A DNA stretch of 5,536 nucleotides from the NCBI GenBank assembly GCA_009704065.1, contig WLEX01000086.1:1-5536 (forward strand), given 5' to 3'. This document shows positions 1-5,536 of this stretch, in pieces (the stretch's first letter is position 1; each line of letters begins with the position of its first letter). The translations under genes and the position numbers were made by a program. Under the pieces are notes generated by a model, which was given only the letters and a program-made list of their open reading frames with translations, was not told the origin of the DNA and ran no database searches. Source of the stretch: Actinomycetota bacterium. Lineage in GTDB: Bacteria > Actinomycetota > Acidimicrobiia > Acidimicrobiales > Ilumatobacteraceae.

Positions 1-1
1 G

Positions 2-1375
2 GGAATTCCTGGATTCGACATCACGTCAATCACCGGAAAGACCACCTTTGTTGGTGGCGCTCCTAAAGGTATTGGCTTCTCCGTAACCGGAAAAGTTCCC
101 ACATTCCTCAAGGAAATGGGAATCAACCCAGACACACCATTTACAGCAGCATTTGAAGTTGGCGTTGGCCTCACACTTGGTATGTCATTTGGTTCACAAG
201 CAGAGGGATCACCAGACATCTTCAGCGTGAAGGGCATCATCTCGGCTCGTTACCTTGCATTCTCGTACTCCTCACTCGGTGCATCGATTGCCGGTGTTGA
301 TTACCCCAAGGGTTTCGCCGTTTCATTTGATGGCAAGTTCGCACAGACACCAGTTGTTGTAGACGGCAATGTGTCGTTTGCACCTCTCGAGTACAACATC
401 GCCTTCACAATTGGCGCGTTCTCACTTGGTGGATTTGAATTTGAAGAGTCACAAGGTGAATTCGTTCGTGACTCATCTGGACTCAATGTGAAATTCAGTG
501 GTGGACTTGCCGGATACGGAATTTCAGCTCGCATGAAGGGAACGTTCGACCCAATGGGTGGAATTGAACTCATCGGTGAAGGTGGATTCGTTCCAGCAGG
601 CGTCAACTTGGGAAGTCTTAAGTTCCGCATGGTTGCAAACAAGAGCGGTGTTGAGTTCCTCGGAACTGGCACCAACAAGTTCGGCATTATCACTGGTTCA
701 ACTACCGTTGGCTTCAAGTCGTTCCCAGGTCGCAAGATTGGGTACACATTGGGCATCGGTGGCGGACTCCAGATTCCAGGCGTTCCTTCCTACGGTTCAG
801 TTGAAGGATCACTCACAGTGACAAACTGCCCGAACCAGACGTGTGCTGCACCTAGTGCAGCTCCATCAGCCACTTTGGCCGGTTCATCTTCGTTCTATGG
901 TTCGCCACGACAGTCATTCTCTGTTGCAGTTGATCCAAACAACTGGGGCTTCAGCAAGGAACTCTCGTTTAGCTACGACAAGAACATGAGCTACTCCAGC
1001 AATGGCTTCTCCGTTGGCGCTCGCGCAAATGGCAATGGTTCTGTAACGATTTCTAACAATGGAATTTCATTTGGTAAGGGCAGCATTAATGCCAGCGCCG
1101 GATTTGAAACCCCTGATGTCAGAATGCCTGCAGTGACCGTTCCCGAAACCAAGACTCGTCTGTACAAGACAGTGTGTAGCGGACGTGGACTCAACTGGCG
1201 TTGTCGCCAAGAGGGCTACTGGAGCTATGCAGGTGGACAAACAATTACACCTGCGTACACCATTCCTGGAGTCAAGGTAAAGCTTGGAGCAGGTGTCGGT
1301 GTTGATAGCCGTGGTTTCTACATCGACGTTGCCGCCGGCAGCGGAGCTAACGGAAACCGTCTCTACTTCTCGTAA
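2..1375 (+). CDS. Glycine-rich, beta-strand-rich protein of unknown family, C-terminal part
   Basis: The reading frame is open to the left edge, so the N-terminus is missing. The first ATG, at 116, is probably internal because the 38 codons before it encode the same kind of sequence. The visible 457 residues alternate polar and hydrophobic positions with frequent Gly, Ser and aromatic residues, as in repeated beta-hairpins or a beta-solenoid. I see no enzyme motif. The only four cysteines fall in two close pairs, one with codons at 827 and 842 and one at 1175 and 1202, suggesting disulfides in an exported protein. A Pro/Ala/Ser-rich stretch just after the first pair looks like a linker. No C-terminal membrane helix or LPxTG-type sorting signal is visible. 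Lysine is AAG in 18 of 21 codons, and a strong terminator follows, so high expression is plausible. A secreted or cell-surface structural role is inference only. A signal peptide, if present, lies outside the window. Confidence 0.8.
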   Translation, partial: GIPGFDITSITGKTTFVGGAPKGIGFSVTGKVPTFLKEMGINPDTPFTAAFEVGVGLTLGMSFGSQAEGSPDIFSVKGIISARYLAFSYSSLGASIAGVDYPKGFAVSFDGKFAQTPVVVDGNVSFAPLEYNIAFTIGAFSLGGFEFEESQGEFVRDSSGLNVKFSGGLAGYGISARMKGTFDPMGGIELIGEGGFVPAGVNLGSLKFRMVANKSGVEFLGTGTNKFGIITGSTTVGFKSFPGRKIGYTLGIGGGLQIPGVPSYGSVEGSLTVTNCPNQTCAAPSAAPSATLAGSSSFYGSPRQSFSVAVDPNNWGFSKELSFSYDKNMSYSSNGFSVGARANGNGSVTISNNGISFGKGSINASAGFETPDVRMPAVTVPETKTRLYKTVCSGRGLNWRCRQEGYWSYAGGQTITPAYTIPGVKVKLGAGVGVDSRGFYIDVAAGSGANGNRLYFS

Positions 1376-1392
1376 CACCTGAAGAACTACAT

Positions 1393-1432
1393 AAAAGGGC
1401 CGCGCAGGAAACTGCGCGGCCCTTTTGTTTTA
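1393..1432 (+). terminator. Strong Rho-independent terminator
   Basis: A perfect 15-bp inverted repeat (1393-1407 with 1412-1426) closes on a GAAA tetraloop at 1408-1411. The lower stem is A-T and the core is GC-rich. The right arm ends in TTTT and continues G-TTTT-AT. It begins 18 bases after the stop codon at 1375 and ends about 57 bases before the next start, so it should end the upstream transcript and insulate the transporter gene. The left arm begins with AAAA, giving some U-tract on the opposite strand, but no - strand gene ends here. Confidence 0.93.
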
Positions 1433-1447
1433 TCTGGAGTATGCGAA

Positions 1448-1476
1448 GCGACATGACTTGATCCCGCACTTCTAAT
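1448..1476 (+). promoter_or_regulatory. Candidate sigma70-type promoter for the MFS gene
   Basis: TCTAAT at 1471-1476 matches five of six bases of the -10 consensus. GCGACA at 1448-1453 matches four of six of the -35 consensus, with a 17-base spacer. Transcription would start near 1482-1484, only about 5-7 bases before the ATG at 1489, which would make the mRNA nearly leaderless. No Shine-Dalgarno sequence precedes that ATG, which agrees. An alternative -10 of the TANNNT type, TACTCT at 1476-1481, would place the start at the ATG itself. The terminator just upstream means this gene needs its own promoter. Short matches like these arise by chance, so the exact elements are uncertain. Confidence 0.35.
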
Positions 1477-1488
1477 ACTCTCGTACGA

Positions 1489-2712
1489 ATGCGAGTGCGA
1501 GTGCGTCACAATCACCTTTTGGTAGCAGCCGCATTATTTGCCTCGGTAGGCAACTCTGCAGTCCACATTGCAATTCCGTGGCTTGTTCTCGAGACAACGG
1601 GGTCATCTGCAAACGCAGGAATAGTTCTCGGTATCAGCGGGTTCTCAGTGATCTTTACGGCGCCACTCATTGGCGGACTCATTGCAATCCTTGGTGCGAG
1701 ACCAGTCTCCATTTGGGCCGACATCATTTCAGCGGCATCCGTTGTTCTCTTCCCCATTATCGGAAGCTTGTTCGAACTAAATCTCGCGTCGCTTCTTATC
1801 ATCGCAATTATTGGAGCCATGTTTGATCCCGCTGGAGCCACCGCGCGCAAGTCGCTCATACGAGGAGTGGCGGAGCGAGATGGATTGTCATTGCTTAAGT
1901 TCAATGGCACGTACGAAGCCGCCGCCACAATAGGTACGGTCATTGGCCCCACAGGTGCAGCAATAGCAATAGGTCTCATTGGCGTCAATGCAACTTTTTA
2001 CCTAATTGCACTTGTTTTTGTCTGTGCGTCTGTTTTGGCCCTCTTTATTCCTGCCATCATCATTCCTTCTGAAACTGAGAGCATTTTCTCTGTCGGCAAT
2101 GTTGTGAGAGAGACGCGTATAGGAATGAACGCACTATGGCGTGACAAACCGTTGTTGTCACTGGTCGGCTTATACACATTGCTCACGGCTATCTATATGC
2201 CAGTTGAATCAATTGTGTTGTCGCGTTATTTCCGTGATCTAAATGAGCCACAGACCTTGGGTTTTGTTTTGTCGGCAATGTCTGTCGGAATTGTGATTGG
2301 AGCTCTGCAATTTCATCGGGCAGTTCAGAAGTTCTCCCCTGGCAATTTAGTTATCATCTCAATGACATTGATTGGTGCAGTTGTTTGCGCCATGGCAGCA
2401 CTACCAAACGCCATCATCTTTATTGCACTAGGTCTTGCACTTGGGTTGGCATTCGGCCCCGTCAGTCCTATGAGCAACTACTTAGTTCAACAACGTATGC
2501 CTCAGCATCTGCACGGGCCAGTCTTTGGTACACAGTTCTCTCTTATGTACCTGGCCACACCTGCAGGCACACTCGCGCTGGGACTTATCGTTCAATCGGT
2601 ATCAATTTCACCGTTACTGTTCGCAATTGGTGCACTCTTTATAGGTGTCACGTTGCTAGTGGGTTTTACCGGCCCGTTACGCCGACTCACCATTGATTCA
2701 ACCAATTCCTGA
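1489..2712 (+). CDS. MFS transporter, 12 TM, MFS_3/DHA3 exporter type
   Basis: This is a complete 407-residue integral membrane protein. I place about twelve hydrophobic segments at roughly 10-32, 43-68, 76-95, 99-118, 143-165, 168-190, 222-245, 257-277, 286-304, 307-327, 343-369 and 373-395. The longest polar loop, at about 191-221, lies between the two six-helix halves as usual for the major facilitator superfamily. The stretch DPAGATARKSLI at 113-124, followed by a Gly/Pro-rich helix (about 147-160), resembles the MFS_3 and DHA3 drug or siderophore exporters such as EntS and MefA. Motif A after helix 2 is degenerate: Ala66 and Ile67 stand where Asp and Arg are usual. The start is uncertain: ATG 1489 is followed by in-frame GTG codons at 1495 and 1501, and an in-frame TGA at 1457 limits any extension. 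The stop lies 7 bases from that of the convergent monooxygenase operon. The substrate is unknown, and export rather than uptake is inferred from the family. Confidence 0.87.
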   Translation: MRVRVRHNHLLVAAALFASVGNSAVHIAIPWLVLETTGSSANAGIVLGISGFSVIFTAPLIGGLIAILGARPVSIWADIISAASVVLFPIIGSLFELNLASLLIIAIIGAMFDPAGATARKSLIRGVAERDGLSLLKFNGTYEAAATIGTVIGPTGAAIAIGLIGVNATFYLIALVFVCASVLALFIPAIIIPSETESIFSVGNVVRETRIGMNALWRDKPLLSLVGLYTLLTAIYMPVESIVLSRYFRDLNEPQTLGFVLSAMSVGIVIGALQFHRAVQKFSPGNLVIISMTLIGAVVCAMAALPNAIIFIALGLALGLAFGPVSPMSNYLVQQRMPQHLHGPVFGTQFSLMYLATPAGTLALGLIVQSVSISPLLFAIGALFIGVTLLVGFTGPLRRLTIDSTNS

Positions 2713-2719
2713 CGTCGAA

Positions 2720-3901
2720 CTAAACAGGAACAGTGAGTGCGTCGTACTCATACACCCAGTCAAGAATTGACATTCCCGGTGGGCTTATCGAGAAAATCAA
2801 GTCTCGGTCTTTTTGTTCTTGACCATCAACCATATGAAAGAGATCTCTGTTTGACAACGATGACGTTTGCACCTGTGCTGTGCGGCCCTGACGTGCATCT
2901 TCGTATCGGCGTAGCGCACTGGCTGCATCGCTGGTGTTCACATCTGACAGACAACGAGCAAGAACTACTGCATCTTCTATTGCCTGACAGGATCCTTGCG
3001 CCATAAATGGAAGCATCGGATGGCATGCATCGCCAAGCAAAGTGGTTGTACCTATTCCCCACCGTTCCAATGGTTCACGGTCATATAACGCCCACCGAAA
3101 GATTGGCTCTTCAACTCGACCAAGGAGCGAGAGGAACTCGGGCGACCATCCTTCAAAGCGTGAAAGCAAATCTTCCATGGTTCCTTGTTCAGTCCATGAT
3201 TCAGTTTCCCAGGAATCCTCCGGCGAAATACACACAAGGTTGAGATGGCTGCGATTTCGCCCAATGAAATAACTCACTACATGGCGGTCTGGCCCCATGC
3301 GGTTCGTGACGTCAATTGGTAAATCTTCCACTGCACTGCGCGGTACCAAGGCACGATACGCAGCCGAGCCGCTGAAACGGGGCATATCTATGCCGCCAAC
3401 GCATGGCCGCACTACAGAATGAATACCATCGGCACCAATCACAATGTCAAACGACTGCGATGAGCCATCTGCAAAAATCACTTCAGACGATGCATCGCAT
3501 GGTTCTACTTTGACTACATGTGTTGAAAACTTCAGAGCCACGTTTGCACGCGCAGCAACTGCACTACCCAGAATCTCTACTAATTCATTGCGTGCAACGT
3601 TTGCAAGTGGCACTTGATGCTGAGACAAGAAGCTTTCATCAAGGTCGGTTGCCCGAATAATGGAGTCATCTTCCCAACGCCGAAGTACCACTCGATGTGG
3701 ATTCACAGAGATTTCCGAATACGCATCGCCAAGACCAAGTGAGTGCAGGAGACGCCCGGCATTAGGACTGATTTGTACACCTGCGCCAATTTCTCGAATG
3801 CCAGCAGAACGTTCAAAGACCGTGATGTCATGCGAGTTCTGTGACAGAGCAAGAGCTGCGGTTAGTCCGCCAATCCCACCGCCAACAATTGCAATCTTCA
3901 T
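2720..3901 (-). CDS. FAD-dependent aromatic monooxygenase (salicylate hydroxylase-like)
   Basis: This complete 393-residue protein belongs to the single-component, NAD(P)H-dependent flavin hydroxylases (PF01494, class A), which hydroxylate aromatic rings in the cytoplasm. All three family fingerprints are present: the Rossmann GGGIGG at residues 7-12, with Glu30 ending the second strand to hold the ribose; the DG motif ADGIHSVVR at 157-165; and the GD motif LLGDACHPMLPF at 288-299, followed by AQG and the IEDA helix (to about 311). The segment WALYDREPLERW at 270-281 is typical of salicylate 1-hydroxylase, 3-hydroxybenzoate 6-hydroxylase and 6-hydroxynicotinate 3-monooxygenase. Length is normal for this group and no membrane anchor is seen. 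The ATG lies 2 bases after the upstream stop and has no clear Shine-Dalgarno, so translation is probably coupled. It is the last gene of the operon. The exact substrate cannot be assigned; a hydroxybenzoate, salicylate or N-heterocyclic acid is most likely. Confidence 0.88.
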   Translation of the reverse strand: MKIAIVGGGIGGLTAALALSQNSHDITVFERSAGIREIGAGVQISPNAGRLLHSLGLGDAYSEISVNPHRVVLRRWEDDSIIRATDLDESFLSQHQVPLANVARNELVEILGSAVAARANVALKFSTHVVKVEPCDASSEVIFADGSSQSFDIVIGADGIHSVVRPCVGGIDMPRFSGSAAYRALVPRSAVEDLPIDVTNRMGPDRHVVSYFIGRNRSHLNLVCISPEDSWETESWTEQGTMEDLLSRFEGWSPEFLSLLGRVEEPIFRWALYDREPLERWGIGTTTLLGDACHPMLPFMAQGSCQAIEDAVVLARCLSDVNTSDAASALRRYEDARQGRTAQVQTSSLSNRDLFHMVDGQEQKDRDLIFSISPPGMSILDWVYEYDALTVPV

Positions 3902-3903
3902 AA

Positions 3904-5055
3904 CTATGCGTCAGCTAGCAATATGGCACCGTATTTATCAAGCGACTGATTCGAGGCCACTAGGTGCTGTGCAGAACCTTGTGCATCTCTAAAGCAACGC
4001 TGCAAGGGGCTCGTGTTAAACAAAGCACCAGCGCCGGCAAAACTCATGAGGCGTGAAATGGCAGCGACCGCAGTCTCTGTGCAATATGCAGTCATAGCAG
4101 TAACGCCAGCTTCATGTCGTGCATTGAACTCACCGCCATTTTCCATTGCGACATCAACTTCAGCGAGCGTGGCAAGCGCATGGGCTTGTACAGCTCGTAG
4201 TTGTTGTGAACTGCGACCAAGTTCGTATTGAAATGCACCACGATCTGCAAGTCGACCATCGAAACCTCGTGATTTACCGCGTGCATACACAACAAGTTCA
4301 TCAATGAATCTCGTGCAAGCACCAAATGTGAAACCAAGGTTCTCGCCAGCAACAAAAACTGGGTAGTTGAGTCCATAAATTGCTCCACCGCGTTTTGGTG
4401 GCTCCATGGGGTCAACAGTTAATGCCGTGGGAACAAACACATCTTTCGCCGTGATGGACACGCTGCCAGTTCCCTTCAGCGCCATTACATTCCAGTCGCC
4501 GTGCACGGTGGCATCTGCTGTACGAATGACTGCAAGAGTGACCGAGGGCGTCTCTGATGCTTCGATTGCAGTCAACATTGCCCAATCAGCGTGGCGAACT
4601 CCGCTTGCATAATTCCATGTGCCGTTTACTAACACTCCACCGTCAACACGAGTAAAGGTTCCGGTTGGTAATGCCACCGCAGCGAGAAACGGTGATGGGT
4701 CGGATCCAAATAGCAATTCAATGCCTTCATCGCTAAGGCGCGACCCAGCAGCAGCTGCAGCACCTGCGTGGTTAAAGCCAGTCCATGCAGCTGTTGCATT
4801 TGAATAACTCAATGCTGTGAAATAGCGACACTGATCGGCCAGCAAGAGTCGATCACCACCGGCCTCAATCGGTGCCTTAATCATGGGCACGCGAATCTGG
4901 CGCATGAGATCTACTAATCCCTGTGGCGCATCCCCTAGTTCTTCCGACTCTGCTGCAGTTGCATCAAATTGCGAATGCAACGCCGAAATCTCGCTCACTA
5001 ATTGTTCAATAGGACGTGCAACGTGGCTGCCCATGCGTGATGTTGTCATTGTCAT
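3904..5055 (-). CDS. Acyl-CoA dehydrogenase-fold flavin-dependent monooxygenase (group D)
   Basis: This complete 383-residue protein has the acyl-CoA dehydrogenase fold: an N-terminal helical region (about 1-120), a middle beta domain (about 121-215) with WNYASG at 147-152 and LKGTGS at 193-198, and a C-terminal helical domain resembling PF08028. It looks like the oxygenase component of two-component monooxygenases such as HsaA, C2 4-hydroxyphenylacetate hydroxylase, DszC and IacA. These use reduced flavin from a separate reductase to oxygenate aromatic or heterocyclic substrates. The dehydrogenase Glu near the C-terminus is absent: after Arg356-Asp357 the sequence runs on to Gln363-His364. 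Ser151 and His364 fall where HsaA-type enzymes carry active-site Ser and His. AAGGAG lies 7 bases before ATG 5055, which favours it over in-frame ATGs at residues 3 and 8. The start shares a base with the SDR stop. No flavin reductase gene is visible. An ordinary dehydrogenase role is less likely. Confidence 0.82.
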   Translation of the reverse strand: MTMTTSRMGSHVARPIEQLVSEISALHSQFDATAAESEELGDAPQGLVDLMRQIRVPMIKAPIEAGGDRLLLADQCRYFTALSYSNATAAWTGFNHAGAAAAAGSRLSDEGIELLFGSDPSPFLAAVALPTGTFTRVDGGVLVNGTWNYASGVRHADWAMLTAIEASETPSVTLAVIRTADATVHGDWNVMALKGTGSVSITAKDVFVPTALTVDPMEPPKRGGAIYGLNYPVFVAGENLGFTFGACTRFIDELVVYARGKSRGFDGRLADRGAFQYELGRSSQQLRAVQAHALATLAEVDVAMENGGEFNARHEAGVTAMTAYCTETAVAAISRLMSFAGAGALFNTSPLQRCFRDAQGSAQHLVASNQSLDKYGAILLADA

Positions 5056-5536
5056 TAGAAAACTCCTTCGTAACTGCCACCATCAAGTTGCAGGTTTTGA
5101 CCACTGATGTATCCGGCTTGCGCCGCACAGAGAAACGCAAAAGCATCACCGAATTCGTCGGGACGTCCAAGTCGGCCCGCTTTAATTGATGCAATCTGTT
5201 GCGCTCGCGCTTCCTCGTAAGTGATTCCAAGAATTTTCATTGCAACATGAGCCATTTGCTCCTGACGTGCAGTGTCAAATCTTTCGGGCAACAACTGGTT
5301 CACTGTGATGTTGAATTGTGCGAGGTCTTTCGACAAGCCCTTCAAAACTCCTGTGAGACCCAACCGAGTTCCGTGCGACAAACTCATTAGTGAGTTAGGT
5401 GATTTCACCATTGCCGAACTCACGGCAACGATGCGGCCAAATCCGCGCTCTCTCATGCCAGGTACAACGCGTTGCACTAGACCCAAAGGCCCAGTGAGTG
5501 CTTGCAGGACTGCGGCATTCCAGTCATCGATTTCAA
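5055..5536 (-). CDS. Short-chain dehydrogenase/reductase, C-terminal part, atypical active site
   Basis: The frame runs to the right edge without a stop. The TTG at 5486 is an internal Leu codon, because 16 more in-frame codons precede it. The visible 159 residues cover the C-terminal two thirds of a classical-size SDR. They include a DDWN stretch near the edge, the strand GRIVAVSS with its active-site Ser, the following helix, ITVNQLLPERFDT after strand 6, and a C-terminal GRLGRPDEF, YISGQ and LQLDGGS, as in FabG-like enzymes. The NAD(P)-binding glycine motif lies beyond the edge. The YxxxK pair is replaced by SHGTR (codons 5378-5364), giving Ser for Tyr and Arg for Lys. This resembles FabG-like SDRs that carry an SNxxR-type motif there. 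It is the first visible gene of the operon. Reaction and substrate are unknown; NAD(P)-linked oxidation or reduction of a pathway intermediate is the default guess. Confidence 0.85.
   Translation of the reverse strand, partial: EIDDWNAAVLQALTGPLGLVQRVVPGMRERGFGRIVAVSSAMVKSPNSLMSLSHGTRLGLTGVLKGLSKDLAQFNITVNQLLPERFDTARQEQMAHVAMKILGITYEEARAQQIASIKAGRLGRPDEFGDAFAFLCAAQAGYISGQNLQLDGGSYEGVF
5063..5068 (-). promoter_or_regulatory. Shine-Dalgarno of the group D monooxygenase
   Basis: On the - strand, AAGGAG lies within the last codons of the SDR gene, 7 bases before the ATG at 5055. This is close to ideal spacing and fixes the start of the downstream gene. The next in-frame ATG, at 5049, would be 13 bases away. 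Overlap of the ribosome site with the SDR end, plus the TAATG stop-start overlap, points to translational coupling. Confidence 0.8.

Noticed and set aside
3..8. GAATTC near the left edge as a cloning junction
   Set aside because: It is in frame with the coding sequence, and a single six-base site is expected by chance.
116..1375. ATG at 116 as the true start of the first gene
   Set aside because: The frame is open back to the window edge, the upstream 38 codons have the same composition, and there is no Shine-Dalgarno at 116.
1067..1378. Antisense reading frames over the beta-rich gene (also 301-756 and 991-1194)
   Set aside because: They lie wholly within or nearly within the sense gene, have no recognisable domains or ribosome sites, and look like frame shadows.
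4092..4415. Alternative - strand frame inside the group D monooxygenase and + strand frames opposite it
   Set aside because: The main frame encodes a complete recognisable family protein; the alternatives show no motifs.
5055..5486. A short SDR beginning at the TTG at 5486
   Set aside because: The frame continues upstream to the window edge with SDR-like sequence, so this TTG is an internal Leu codon.

Overview
The window holds five protein-coding regions, two of them cut by the window edges. There is no tRNA, rRNA, CRISPR array or insertion sequence that I can recognise. Base composition is fairly balanced. The gene families and one possible near-leaderless start would suit a free-living, aerobic actinobacterium of moderate GC content, but this is a weak inference and no marker gene fixes the taxon.

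Left part, + strand (2-1375): the 3' end of a long gene for a glycine- and aromatic-rich, probably beta-strand-rich protein with two cysteine pairs. I do not recognise the family. It ends at a textbook intrinsic terminator, a perfect 15-bp stem with a GAAA loop followed by a T-rich tract. After a 113-base gap comes a complete 12-helix major facilitator superfamily (MFS) transporter at 1489-2712, of the MFS_3/DHA3 exporter type.

Right part, - strand (5536 down to 2720): three tightly packed genes read as one operon. In transcription order they are a short-chain dehydrogenase/reductase (SDR) cut by the right edge, an acyl-CoA-dehydrogenase-fold flavin monooxygenase, and a salicylate hydroxylase-like FAD monooxygenase. 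The first two share one base (TAATG), and the second and third are two bases apart. The operon converges on the MFS gene with only 7 bases between stop codons.

Together the - strand genes look like part of a catabolic or modifying pathway for an aromatic or heteroaromatic compound: two oxygen-inserting flavoenzymes plus one NAD(P)-linked oxidoreductase. The substrate cannot be read from the sequence. A flavin reductase, which the acyl-CoA-dehydrogenase-like enzyme should need, and any ring-cleavage enzyme are absent here and may lie beyond the right edge. The SDR has Ser and Arg in place of the usual active-site Tyr and Lys, and the acyl-CoA-dehydrogenase-like enzyme lacks the dehydrogenase catalytic Glu. 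These two features are the most informative in the window.
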